A program made the translations under genes and the position numbers. The notes beneath the pieces were generated by a model. It was not told the DNA's origin. It searched no databases and worked only from the letters and a program-made list of their open reading frames with translations. From Rattus norvegicus (lineage: Eukaryota; Chordata; Mammalia; Rodentia; Muridae): a stretch of DNA of 64,000 nucleotides. Where the stretch lies: assembly GCF_036323735.1 (NCBI RefSeq), contig NW_026947408.1, forward strand, positions 1,062,501-1,126,500. Reading direction: 5' to 3'. Shown one piece after another: positions 36,974 through 50,000 of the stretch (positions are counted from its first letter, which is position 1; every line of letters starts with the position of its first letter).

Positions 36974-37415
36974 CCCAGATTATTCTCTGATTGCAATTAT
37001 GTATATTCAAACCCACACAATAAAGGTATCATTTCCTAAAGACTCATCGTTTTTGAAGATAAAGTAAAATCAAAAAATCATTGGATATATAAATGATTAC
37101 TGGTTTACATACATAAATTTAAAGCCAGGGAACATCTAGATGTCTGCACAACAATGACGTGGTCAGAGATGCTGAGCCATGAAAGAGAAGAAGGATCAAC
37201 CAAACAGGATCATAACCCTTCATGCTACATCCTTCAATAATGCAGCTGTTATCTGTAACTTAATAATACCTGTCTCTTTATAGAACATGTTTTCTTAGTG
37301 AGAGTATCACTGCATAGACATTACATTTCTGTTTTCTTAAAATTGTTCATGATATTCTATCAATCACACTAGTGATTTGAATTTAAAAAAAGAGAAAAAA
37401 AGAGGTGTTGTCTTG
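36973..37415. other. Unique sequence, nothing recognised
   Basis: No repeat family or gene is recognised. Confidence 0.45.
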
Positions 37416-37417
37416 AT

Positions 37418-37506
37418 ATGTATTCCAGGGTAACCTGAAATTCCTTATTCCTCTCCCTCAGTCTCTTAAATGTGAGTATTCTAAGAGCAAGACATTGTGC
37501 CGAGCT
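37418..37506 (-). mobile_element. Decayed B1-like SINE, antisense
   Basis: tattccagggtaacctgaaa (37421), then cctctccctcagtctcttaa (37451) and aagacattgtgcc, follow the complement of a B1/PB1 element (B1 complement: cccaggctggcctcgaact ... cctcccgagtgctgggatta). Divergence is high. Confidence 0.55.
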
Positions 37507-39089
37507 TGATAGAAATTTCTTCCTATTCTTTCATCTCAGCATCTTAAAAATCTACCAAATTGCCTGTATTTATATACACATAGTATCTATACTGTTCATT
37601 CCTCTTTGCTCACTTTTGCATAGGGCAGCTGCTGTGTTGCTTGGTTACTTACATGGAAAGCTGTTCAATTCCACCACAGCCTGGTCTGTTTTCAGATATC
37701 ATCCTTCTCTTCTGTCTACAGTTACATTCTGTTTTTCACACTGTAACTTGTAAAGTAGCTGTTAGCACTTTGTAGGCTTTTCACCTTGTTCAAATTGTAG
37801 TCTTATATGGAGACTGAGTATAGTCTACCATCCTTACCAACCCATGAGCTGTCATGTAATGAGAAGCTCCAGTGTTTAGCTTATTTTGGCTTCTTAGGGA
37901 TTCTGCCTGTCCCTTCCCGTTATATCTTCTGAAGTTCAATCTCATGTCTCTCAAGTATTGGAGATGTGGCTTACTCATTTTTCTCCCAGTCTGATATCTT
38001 TTCCCTTTAAATGACATAACCTTTCCTGTTTTGTAGGGTGTATATGTGTTTGTTGAAGTTTGGGTTTTGTTGCCAAAAAATATTTTTTTCCTGACAAGGG
38101 TAGAATTGGAGATACCACAAGCCTATTAAGTTCTCTCTCTATTCACTTGATATAATGGAATTTCAGAGATATGTGAGTAGATCAGTCGCATGGTTGATCA
38201 ACAAATCAAATGTGAGTTTCAGTATTTCCAAATTATAAATACACATGTTACCTATGTTTACAAATTCCATAAAACACACACACACACGCACACACATATA
38301 CACACACACATGCACAAACACTCACATGTATGCCACATACACATGTGTTCCTATATATTCATGCAGAAACACAGACACAGAGAAACACAATAGAGAAAGA
38401 GCACATGAAGATTGTACATGAGTTAAAATGTTAGTATAAACAACAAAGCAGGGTAACAGTATTTGTTTACATACTGTTTCACCATTTGGTCACTTAAAGA
38501 CGCGACTGAGAAAACAATGTATTCCCAATGAGTTTGCTTGTGTGTGAAATAAGTTAATTTCCCAAATCACTCAAGTTGGTCTGGTGTTGAATGCTTGTCA
38601 GCTACATGGGTCATGAGCATGTGTGCATGTCTACCCACACACATTTCAGATTTACCTTTGTGTTCACTCTGTTTTGGGGAATTCCTCATAATCATTCATA
38701 ATTTTCGTTTCTATTCACTAATTCATCACTAGATTAATTTTCTATTGGGGATACTGAAAAACACAGTTCTCCAAACAACAACAACAAAAAAGCAAAACAA
38801 TACATAGTCCCTCATGGGGGCTGGAGACTTAGTCATGTATACTAGCTTATTACATCTATTAGATTAGATCTGCACCCATTCATGCAAAAGTTATAAAAAT
38901 CTAAGTGTAGAGAACGAGACAGACTTAAAGCTCTGACAATTATAAAGCAGGAGGTCTGTTGTACAGACCTCTCAGTAAACTCTGGTCTTGTATAAAAATT
39001 GCTGGAATGCAGAGGATTCTATTGTGATGCATTTCACACCTATTTTGATGTACTGTAAATATTTCTCAATATTAAATTAAAACAAACCT
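37507..39089. other. Unique sequence, no gene seen
   Basis: Short frames (37472-37753 plus, 37790-38017 minus) have no family resemblance. The only repeat identified is the CA tract at 38274-38345. Confidence 0.45.
38274..38345. repeat. Degenerate (CA)n microsatellite
   Basis: CA dinucleotides with CG, TA and TG interruptions over about 70 bases. Confidence 0.9.
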
Positions 39090-42000
39090 CAGCCCACATC
39101 CCTGATGCAAGGAGAAATTGAACAGTACTTCTGGACACTGGGATACAGGAACAGTCAGCCACCGGTACCCACGATTCGGGTCTGTACCAAGGCCTGCACT
39201 GAATGGCCAAACAGTTCCCTGTACGCAAATCCCTTAGTGGAGAGAGCTGGACCCTCAGGAGTGTGGGTAATCCTGAGATGTCAGAGGAGAATACCCAGCT
39301 TCCCACCATAAAGACCCAAGAGGGTTTTGCACAGTGCCAACTTTGCCCATGGAGGGTAAGTACATACAGGAACAGTCAGGGTCATGATCATTTGATTCCT
39401 GCCTGTTCCTAGAGCTGGAAGAAGGTCTCCAGGAGTGCCTACACATATGGGAACAGAACACCTGTTCGCAGGAAAGGCTGAAAGAAAACAAGAAAAGAGT
39501 TCTACCACAGTGCTGACACAGAGGGCTACAGCAGGGTCAAGTCACTCACAGAAACAGTAAGGCAAGTGAACACCAAAGACAACCCAATAACTAGGGGCAG
39601 GCGAAGAAACCTAACTAACAAAAACCAATACTACTTGGCATCAGCAGAGCCCAGTTATCCCACCTAAGAAAATACTGGATATTTAAACACACCAGAAAAG
39701 CAAGACTTAGATTTACAGTCACATTTGTTGACAATGATGGAGGACTTTGAGGGGAACCTAAAGAATCCCCTTAGAAAAATGCAGGAGAACACAAGTGAAC
39801 AAGTAGAAGCCCTTCAAGAGGAAAAAAAAATCCATGAAAGAATTACAGGAAACATCACCAAACAGGAAGATGACTTGAAAATAGATATAGAAATAATAGA
39901 GAAAGTAAATGTTGACAAAGATGGAGATAGGAAAACAAAGGAGGAGACAAAGGACCGTAGATACAAGAATCACCAGAAGAATGCAAGATATAGAAAAGAG
40001 AATTTCATGGACAGGTGATTCCATAGAAATCATCCACACAACTGATGAAGATAATGGAAAACAAATGTTCCTGGCCCAAAACATACAGGATATCTAGGAT
40101 AAAATGAAAGTTCAAACCTGAGGTTAATAGGTATAGAAGAAAGAGAAGACTCCCAACTTGAAGGGCCAGTAAATATATTCAACTAAATTAAAAAAGAAAA
40201 GTTCCCTAACCTAAAGAAAGTGATGCCCATAAACAAACAAGAAGCCCACAGAACTCCAAATATATTGGAGCAGAAGAGAAATTACTCATATCACATAATA
40301 GTCAAAACTCCAAATGTGCAAAGCAAAGAAAGAATATTAAAAGCAGTAAGGGAAATAGGTCCAAGTGAAATATATAGTCAGATCTATAAGAATTACACCA
40401 GACTTCTCACTAGTGACAATGAAAGTGAGAATATGCTGGACGGATTTCAAATAGACCCTAAGAGAGCACAATTGCCAGACCAGGTTACTGTATCCAGTAA
40501 AACTTTCAAGGATCATAGACAGAGAAACCTAGATATTCCATGACAAAACCAAATTTATGAAATCTCTTTCAGCAAATCTAGGCCTACAAAAGAAAATACA
40601 TGGAAAACTCCAACACAAGGAGAGAAAATACATCATACCAAAAACAAGAATATAATTTCCTTGCAATGAAATGAAAAGAGAGACAAAGAAACATAATTCT
40701 ACCTCTGACTAGGAAAATAACTATCTCTCAACATCAATGAACTCAATTCGCCAATGAAAAGACACAGACTCACAGAATGGATACATAAAGAGTAGCGAGC
40801 ATTTTGCTGTAGACAGGAAACACACCTCAGAGACAAAGACGGATACTACCTCAGAGTACATGACTGGAAAACAAATTTCAAGAAAATTGCCTGAATAAGC
40901 AAACTGAAGTTAGATTATAATATCAATTAAAATTGACTTTCAACTAAAAGTCTTTAAGAAAAAGATAAGGAAGGACATGGCTTTCTAAGGAGGAAAAGGA
41001 GGATTATGACATCATAGTCATCAAAGGAAAAATCCACCAAGATGAACTCTCAACCGTATGTATCTATACTCCAAATGAAAGGTGACCTGCATTCATAAAA
41101 GAAACCTTACTGAAGTACAAAGCATACATTGGACTTCTCATGATAGATAACAGTAGGAGATTTCAACACTCCACTCTTATAACTGGAGAGATCATGAAAA
41201 CAGAAATTGGACAGAGATGTAGAGAAATTAACAGAAGTTATGAACCAAATTTATTTATCAGATATTTATAGAACATTCCATCCTAAAAATAAAAGGATAT
41301 ACATTATTTTCAGAACCTCATTGAACCTTCTCCAAAATTTACCATATAATCAGTCACTAAACAGGCCTCAACATATGCAGGAAGACAGAAATAATCACAT
41401 GTATTCTATCAGATCACCACACACAAAAACTGGTCTTCAACAATAACAATAATGTCAGAAAACTCACGTATATGTGGAAATTGAACAATGCTCTTCTTTA
41501 TGACAACTTGGTCAAGGAAGAAATAAAGAAAGAATATAAAGACTTCTTAGAACTTAATGAAAATGAAGATACAACAGTCCCAAACATAAGTAACACAATG
41601 AAAGCAGTGCTAAGAGGAAAACTTATAGCTCTGAATGCTTGGGAGAAGAAATAGGAGAGAGCCTATATCAGCAGGTTGACTACACACCTAAAAGCTCTAG
41701 AACAAAAAGAAAAAAGTAAACCCAAGATGTGTAGAAGGCAGGAAATAATCAAACTCAGAGCTGAAATGAACCAAGTAGAAACAAAAAGGACTTTAAAAGA
41801 ATCAACAACACCAGAAGCTGTTTCTTTGAGATATATAAACCCTTAGACAGACTAACCCGTGGTCACAGAGAATGTATCCAAATTGACTAAATCAGAAATC
41901 AAATGGATCCAGAACAAAGAATCTGAAGAAATTCCCAAAATCAGGAGATTCCACTATAAAAGTCTATATACAAGAAAACTGAAAAATATGGAGGAAATGG

Positions 42001-42109
42001 ACAATTTTCTAGACAGATACCAGATAGCAACGTTAAATCAGGATCAAATAAAGTATCTCAACGCCCCATGAATCCTAAAGAAATAGAAGCAGTTATTAAA
42101 GGTCTCCCA

Positions 42110-42186
<77 letters not shown>

Positions 42187-42577
42187 CAGTTCCAGAAGGA
42201 TTCCGGGCAGAATTTTATTAAACATTCATAGAAGACTTCATACAAATACTGTGCAAACTAGTCCACACAATTGTTAACGGAGCGCTACCAAATTGCTTCT
42301 ATGAAGCCACAATTACTCTTATACCTAAACCACACAAAGACCCAACAAAGATAACTTCAGACCAATTTCCTTCATGAATATTGACGCAAAAATACTCAAT
42401 ATAATTCTTGCGAACCGAATCTAAAAAACAATCATCCATCTTGATCAGGAATGCAGGGATGTTTTAATATACAGAAAACCATCAATGTTATCTAACATGT
42501 AAACAAACTCAAAGATAAGGACACATGGTCATTTCATTAGATGCTGAGAAAGCATTTGAAAAAATTCAACCACCCTT
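39090..42577 (+). mobile_element. Sense-strand L1, 5' half only (5'UTR, ORF1, start of ORF2)
   Basis: Rodent L1 5' untranslated text fills 39090-39700. An ORF1 relic follows: a coiled-coil-like N-terminus at 39725-40018 (MEDFEGNLKNPLRKMQENTS) and its C-terminal nucleic-acid-binding part at 40220-40543 (NKQEAHRTPNILEQKRN). ORF2 relics begin at about 40740 with the endonuclease (a taaagagtagcgagcatttt region), then 41207-41446, 41472-41654 and 41859-42071, and the reverse transcriptase start at about 42200-42570 (agatgctgagaaagcatttg at 42539). All are frameshifted. The element stops at about 42577 inside the reverse transcriptase. Normal L1 copies lose their 5' end, so losing the 3' half points to a later rearrangement or insertion. 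Confidence 0.92.
42113..42184. repeat. Poly(A) expansion inside L1 ORF2
   Basis: About 72 bases of A with a single C at 42155, within what would be a Lys-rich ORF2 segment between gtctcccaagc and cccagttccagaag. It is internal to the L1, not its 3' tail. Confidence 0.95.
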
Positions 42578-42900
42578 CAGGGTAGGGAGCGGCTCGGTAA
42601 AATAAAGATGGTGCCCACATCCAGTCCTGTCTGGTAATAATCAGTTTATCCCACATGCACAGGCTTGTCCCCTTGCCAGGGCAGCTGTAGAATAATGAGG
42701 TGATCCGTATCCCTCCTGTGGTGAACTCAAAGGAAGATAGTCGACAGGGTTCCCCCTTATTCAGAAAGCTTGGATGATCGCCCCGCTACTATAAGCAGAA
42801 CTGTCAAGTGAGGCAGCTCCTGACGGCCGGTGCAGTCTCGAGAACAGTCCCTCTCGAGCTTTGCTTGTTTCTCGAGATCAATGTACATTCGAGTTCGGCC
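42578..42900 (+). mobile_element. GC-richer segment resembling a class II ERV LTR
   Basis: Begins gggtagggagcggctcggta at 42583 and continues with aagatggtgcccacatcc (42606), a ggtaataatcagtttatccc block and cacatgcacaggcttgtcc. Order and spacing echo an IAP-type LTR U3 (a GGGAGC start, AAGATGGCGC, then a GCGCATGTGC-like word). A ctactataagcag TATA-like word lies at 42785. I see no primer-binding site or viral gene. The right boundary is unclear. It replaces the rest of the L1. Confidence 0.4.
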
Positions 42901-44090
42901 TGCTTCCAGTTCAGGAAGTGTCCATGGTTCTTGGGAGAGAGAGCCATACTCAAAGAGTACAGCTTAACTGATGTTCTCCACGACTCACCATTGGAAAGCA
43001 CATTCACTGCCCCTTCACGGGGTAGTAGGCCATTTGACATTTCTTGTTCAATTTCCTTAATGACTCAATGGGCAAACGTGTGGAGAGGGACCAGCGAGCC
43101 TCATACCGGACTTTACCCTCAGACCATGCACCGCCTATATCCCAGCCTCCACAGCCTGTGAACCCCTTCAGTGCCCTCCAAGATGATTATAACATAGGAC
43201 TCCAATGGTGGAAGCACTTGAAGGGTTCCCAGCCACCGCCGCCTGGACCCCCTTCAGTGTCCACCAACCAGATTGCAACATCCTATCCCAACTGGGGAAA
43301 CACTTGAACAGCAGAAACCCGAGGGACTTTGCACCTCCGGGACATCTTAGAAGGACTCGGCACAAGTTCAGATGCACAAAACCTTATGAAGACCAGAGAT
43401 TAAAAAAACCTGATGCTCGTGTTACAGAAAAGCTACAGAAACTCAAAGATCATATAAAGGCTTCAGTCAATAAGAGGGCCCTAAACCCCAGAAGGGAACT
43501 GACGGAGTACAAGAAATGGACAGTTCCACTTCCTTTGAGGGTTTCTGAGGGCATGAGTAATCCACTGACCAAGGTTAGCACATCACTGAGTAACCCACTG
43601 GCCAGGGATACCAGAACATCTGCTTTACATCCTGCTACTAGAAAAAGAGTGGCCTCATCTTTAGTGCCCATTCTTGGGAAGATGAAAAAAAAATGGCAGA
43701 TTGTCTACTGGGTTTGAAGAACATGTGGACTATGACGAGTTGGCAGCCAGAGTGCCTGCAACATCTACAAAACACAGTAGTGGAGAGAGCAGTGAAAGTC
43801 TCAAAGAAGATCACACCGTGCCTGGGCCACCATCTGCTGACTCTTCTACTGAAAAACTGGCACAGGTAATTTCCCCACACATTACAGGTTCCCAACATCC
43901 TTCCCTATCTAGACATGGAGAACTTGGATCTCCCATTTTTCCCCAAGATGTTCCTACCCACCCAAGACTTTCCGGAAATAACTAAATGTTTCCAATGTTC
44001 TATAGGTTTTTTCCACATTTGTCAAGGTGTCCAAAATTCCAACCACACATCCTGAACGGAAAATCATATATTCTCCTCTTCCAGAAGGAG
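42901..44090 (+). pseudogene. 5' part of the unrecognised Ser/Thr/Pro-rich coding frame, duplicon B
   Basis: Frames chain over 43044-43307, 43205-43717 (170 codons), 43701-43985 and on to 44090. The composition changes along the chain: Pro/Gln-rich (SQPPQPVNPF, GSQPPPPGPP), then basic (RRTRHKFRCTKPYEDQRLKK, ARVTEKLQKLKDHIKASVNK), then Ser/Thr-rich with near-repeats (MSNPLTKVSTSLSNPLARD), and finally acidic/Ser-rich (FEEHVDYDELAARV, SGESSESLKEDHTVPG). There is no recognised domain. The last codons before the L1 read SPLPEG, and after the L1 the sequence resumes with compatible text. I see no clear start codon with a good context; 43044 is one candidate. Frames switch twice, so this copy is probably dead. 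Duplicon A has no counterpart of this part. Confidence 0.6.
44079..44090. repeat. Left target-site duplication of the antisense L1
   Basis: ttccagaaggag directly precedes the T-rich L1 end. Its partner ttccaaaggagg is at 50911-50922, differing at one internal base over the first 11-12 positions. Length and placement fit L1 target-primed insertion. Confidence 0.75.
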
Positions 44091-47000
44091 TGTTTTTTTT
44101 TTCAATCATTATTAACTTGGGAATTATTTACTTGGGACATTTCAAATGTTTTTCCCTTTCCAGGTTTCCCCGTTAACATTTTTCTAGTCCCTCCCCCTCC
44201 TCTTCTATAGGGGTGTTCCTCTCCCGATCCTTCCCCACATTACTGCCTTTCTCCCAAAAATGCCATTCACGGGGTGTTCAGTCTTGGGAGGACCAAACAC
44301 TTCCCCTTCCACTGGTGCCCCTAATAGGCAGTGATTGATACGTATGAATTTGTAGTCCAGGGTCAGTTCATGTATAGTTTTTGGGTACTAACTTAGTTTC
44401 TGGAAGTTCTGCTTGGATGGCACTTTTGTTTATATGGGGTCTCAAGCCCCTTCAGCTCCTTCAGGCCTTTCTCTGATTCCTTCACCTGGGATCCCTTTCT
44501 CAGTTCAGTGGTTTGCTGCTGGCATTTGCCTAAGTGTTGCCCATATTCTGGATTTGTCTCTCAGTAGAGATATACATCTGGTTTCTGTGAGCCTGCACTT
44601 CTGTCCTGCTTCATCCATCTTATCTCGTTTGGTGGTTGTATATGTGTGGGCCCCATTTGAGGCAGGCTCTGAGAGGATGTTCCTTTTGCCTCTGTTCTAT
44701 AATGTGCCACCCTATTCCCTGACAAGGGTATTCTTGTCTCATTTTTAAAGAAAGAGTGAAACATTCACATTTTGGTCATCCTTCTTGACATTCATGTGTT
44801 CTGTGCGTCTAGGGTAATTCGACCATTTCAGCTAATAGCACTTACCAATGAGTGCATACCATGTGTGTTTTTATGTGATTGGGTTACCTCACTCAGGATG
44901 GTATTTTCCAGTTCCATGCATTTGCCTATAAATTTAGAAGAGTCATTGTTTTTGATAGCTGAATAATATTCCATTGTGTAGATGTACCACATTTTCTGTA
45001 TCCATTACTTTGTTGAAGGAATCTGGGTTCTTTCTTGCCACTGTCTATTATAAATAAGGCTGCTATGAACATAGTGGAGCACGTGTCTTCGTTATATGTT
45101 GGGACACCTTTTGGGTATATGCCCAAGAGAGGTATAGCTGAGTCCTCAGATAGTTCAATGTCCAATTTTCTAAGGAACCTCCAGATTGATTTGCAGAATG
45201 GTTGTACCAGTCTGCAATCCCACCAACAATGGATGGGTGTTCCTCTTTCTCTATTTCCTCACCAGCATCTTATATCACCTGGGTTTTCATCTTAGCAATT
45301 CTGACTGGTATAAGGTGGATTCTCAGGGTTGTTTTGATATGCATTTCCCTTTTGACTAAAGATGGTGAAGATTTCTTTAACTGTTTCACTGCCATTCTAA
45401 ATTCTTCAGCTGTGATTTCTTTGTTTTGCTCTGAATCGCATTTTTCAATAGGGTTTTTTGACTCCCTTTAGTCTAACTTCATGATTTCTTTGTATATTTT
45501 GGATATTAGCCCTCTCTCTGTTGTACGATTGGTAAAGGTCTTTTTCCAATCTGTTGGTTTCCATTTTGTCCTAACAACAGTGTCCTCTTCCGCACAGAAG
45601 CATTGTAGTTTTATGAGATCACATTTGTCTATTCTTGATCTTAGAGCATGAGCCTTTGGTGTTTTGTTAAGGAAATTTTCTCCAGTGCCCATGTGTTCGA
45701 GATGCTTCCCCACTTTTTCTTCTGTTAGTTTGAGTGTATCTGGTTTGATGGGGTGGTCCTTGATCCAATTGGACTTAAGCTTTCTACAGGGCAGTAAGTG
45801 TGGATCAATTTGCGTTCTACATACTGACTCCCAGCTGGACTAGCACCATTTGCTGAAAATGCAATCTTTTTTTCCATTGGATGGCTTTGGCTCCTTTCTC
45901 AAAAATTAAGTGACCATGGGTGTATGGGTTCATTTCTGGGTCTCAAGTTCTATTCATCTGGTCTATCTGCCTGGCTCTGTCTCAATGCCATACAGTCTTT
46001 ATCACTGTTACTCTGTAATACTGCTTGAGTTCAGGGATAGTGATTCCCAAGGAAGTCTTTTATTGTTGAGGACAGTGTTAGCTATTCTGTATTTTTTGTT
46101 ATTCCAGATGAATTTATAAATTGATCAGTCTAACTCCATGAAGAATTGGATTGGAATTTTGATGGGGATTGGAAAGAATCTGTAGATCGCTTTTGGTATA
46201 ATGGCCATTTTTACTGTATTAATCTTGCCAGTCCATGAGCATGGGAGATCTTTCCATCTTCTGAATTCTCCTTCAGTTTCTTCAGAGACTTGAGGTTCTG
46301 CTCATACACATCTTTTACTAACTTGGATCAAGTCACCTGAGATATTTTATATTATTTGGGGCTATTATGAAGGGTGTCATATCCCTAGTTTCTTTCTCCA
46401 CTTGTTTAGCTTTTTTGCAGAGTTTTTTTTGTTTGTTTGTTTGTTTTTTTTTTTTTATACCCATCCACTTTGCTGAAATTTTTTATCAGGCTTATTAATT
46501 CTCTGGTGGTACTTTTAAGGTCACTAAGTATAGTATCATATCAACTACAAAAAGTGTTATTCTGACTTCTTCCTTTCCGATCTATTTCCCTTTGACCTCC
46601 TTCAGTATCTGCTTGCTGTGGCTAAGATGTCTAGAACTATATTGAATAAGTTGTGAGAGAGTGGGCAGTCTAGTCTAGTTCCTGATTTCAGTGTGATTGC
46701 TTCAAGTTTGTCTCCACTTAGTTTAATATTAGTTACGGATTTGCTGTATATGTTTAGGTATGGGACATAAATTCCTGTCCTTTCCAGGACTTTTATCATC
46801 AAGGGATGTTGAATTTTGTCAAAATCTTTCTCAGCATCTAATGAAAGGATCATGTGGTTTTCATCTTTTTGTTTTTTTATGCAGTGGATTAGGTTGTTGG
46901 TTTTCTGTATATTAAAGCATCCCTGCAAGCATGGGATGAATTCTACTTAATCATAGTGGATTATTGTTTAATGTGTTGTAGGACTAGGTTTGAAAGAATT

Positions 47001-50000
47001 TCTTTGAGTATTTTTGCGTCCATATTGATAAAAGAAATTGGTCTGAAGTTCTCTTTCTTTGTTAGGTCTTTCTGTGTTTTAGTTATAAGAGTAATTGTGC
47101 CTTCATGAAAGCAATTTGGTAGTACTCCATCTGTTACAATTTTACGGAATAGTTTGGACAGTATTGTTATGAAATTTTCAGTTAATTTTGGATGGATTTC
47201 TTCTCTACAACCTTCTGATACTGGACTCTTTTTGGTTTGGAGAGTTTTGATGATTTCTTGTTTTCCTTTGTGAGTTTTGGGTTGTTTAAATGGTTTATCT
47301 TTTCCTGATTTACCATTGGTACATTGTATTTGTCCAGAAAATTTTCCTTTTTTTCCAGATTTTCAAGTTTTACTGAACATAGGCTTCTGTAGTACAATAA
47401 TATTTTTTTTTAAATTTACTCTGATTCTGCTGTTTTGTCTCCCTTTTTAATATTTGATTTTCTTAATTTGGACACACTCTCTGTATCCTCTGGCTAGTCT
47501 GGTTATGGGTTAATGTATCCTGTTGATTTTCTCAGAGAGCCAGTTATTGGTTCTGTTGATTCTTTGTATAGTCTCTTTTTTTCTACTTGGTTGATTTCAG
47601 CCCTGTGTTTGATTATTTCCTGCTTTCTACTACTCCTGCATATATCTGCTTCTTTTTGTTCTAGAGGTTTTAGGTGTCTTGTCAAGCTGCTGATGTATGC
47701 TCTATTTTGTTTCTTTCTGCAGGCACTCAGAGCTATGAGTTTTCGTTTTGCACAGCTTTCTTTGTGTTCCAAGAGTTTGGGTATACTGTACCTTCATTTT
47801 CATTACAATCTAAGAAGTCTTTAATTTCTTCCTTTAAAATTTCCTTGACCAAGTTATCATTCAGTAGAGCATTGCTCAACTTCCATGTATGTGTAAGTGT
47901 TCCTTCCTAATTTTTATTGAAGAACAGCGATAGCCCATTATTGTCTGATAGAGTGCATGTAACTATTTCTATCTTTCTGTATCATTTGAGGACTGCTTTT
48001 TGACTGATTATATGATCAATGTTGGAGAAAGTGCCATGAGGTGGTGAGAAGAATGTATATTCTTTGTTTTGGATAGATTGTTCTCTAAATATCTGTTAAG
48101 TCCGTTGGGTTTATACCTTCTGGTAGTCTGTCTATGTCTCTGTTTAATTTCTCTTTCTGTGATCTGTCCAGTGGTGAGAATGTGGTGTTGAAATCTCTTA
48201 CTCTTATTATTTGCGGTGCCATATGTTCTTTGAACTTTAGTAAGGTTTCTTTTATGTAATCAGGTGCCCTTGTATTTGGAGCATATATATTTATGATTTC
48301 GAATTATTCTTGGTGGATTTTTCCTTTGGTGAATATGAAGTGTCCTTCCCTATGCTTTTTGATGACTTTTGGTTGAATGTCAATTTTATATGATATTAGA
48401 ATGGCTACTTCAGCTTCTTCTTCAGACCATTTCCTTTGAAAGTTTTTTCCAGACTTTTACTCTGAGGTAGTGTCTGTCTTTGTCTCCGAAGTGTGTTTCC
48501 TGTAGTGCAAAACGCTGGCTCCTCATTACATATCCAGTGGGTCAATCTGTGTATTTTGAGTGGGGAATTGAGTCCATTGATGTTGAGGGATATTACGGAA
48601 TAGTGACAGTCACTTTCTTTTATTTTCATAATTTGAGGTTAGTTAATGTTTGTGTGCTTCTCTTATCTTTGTTTTGTTCTGAAAATATTAATTTCTTGCT
48701 TTATCTATAATTTTACTTGCCTCTTTTTTTTGGGTTATGCCATTAGTGTCCTGTGTAGGACTGGATATGTAGAAAGATATTCTGCAAATTTGGTTTTGTC
48801 ATGGAATATCTTGCTTTCTCCAGTTGACAGTTTTGCTGAATACAGTAGCTTGGAATGGCGTTTTTGTTCTCTTAGTGTCTGTATGACATCTGTCCAGAAT
48901 CTTCTGGCTTTCATAGTATCAGGTGAGAATTCTGGTTTAATTCTGATAAGTTTGCCTTTATATGTTACTTGACCTCTTCCCTTACTGCTTTTAATATTTT
49001 TATTTATTTTTTTGATTTTGTTGTTTTGACTATTATGTGATGGGAGGATTTCCTTTTCTGTTCCAATCTATTTGGAGTTCTGTAGGCTTTGTATATGTTT
49101 ATGGGTATCTCTTTCTTTAGATTAGGGAAGTTTTATTGTATAATTTTGTTGAAGATATTACTGTCCCTTGATGTTGACAGTCTTCTCTCTCTTCTATACC
49201 TGTTATCCTTAGGTTTGATCTTCTCATCGTGTCCTTGATTTCCTGTATGTATTGGGCTAGCTGCTTTTCCATTTTACATTATCTTTGACAGTTGTGTCAA
49301 TGATTTCAATGGAATCCTCTGCTCCTTAGATTATGTCTTCTATCTCTTTTATCCTGTTGGTGATTTTCACATCTGTGACTCCTGTTCTCTTTCCTAGGTT
49401 TTCCATTTCCATGGTTGTCTTCCTTGTGCTTTCTTTATTGTTTATAATTCTATTTTTAACTGCTAGATGGTTTTATTTATTTCCTTCTCCTGTTTTGCTG
49501 TTTTTCCAGAAGTACTTTAAAGTATTTTTGAGTACTCTCTTTCAGGGATTCTACTTGTTTACTTCTGAATTTTCTATTGTCCTGTATATTCTTAAGGGAG
49601 TTATTTATGACCTTCTTAACATCCTCCATCGTTAAAATAAAATGTGAATTTAAATCTAGATCTTGCTTTTCTGGTGTGTTTAGATATACAGTGTTTGTTT
49701 TGATGGGAGAATTTGGTTCTGTTGTGCCTAAATAGTCTTGATTTCTGTTGCTTGTGTTCCTGACTAGCCATCAGTTTGTCTCTACATTTAGCATGTCTTG
49801 GTCTTTCTGACAGTAATTGACTGCCCTTTAGGCTCATGTGTCAGGATTGCTGTAGACCTGTTTTCCTGTTTTTTTTTTTTAACCTAGTTATGGGAACAGA
49901 TTATTCTGCTCTCAGGCATGTAGGTGGTCCTGTCCACTGGCTTTCAACTGTCCCTGTGGGCAGGAACCAGAAGGAAATTACCATACTTCTCCTAGGTCCC

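Noticed and set aside
43638..43898. 86-codon minus-strand frame opposite the Ser/Thr/Pro-rich frame
   Set aside because: It is the complement of the better-supported plus-strand coding frame, which has a paralogous chain of frames downstream.
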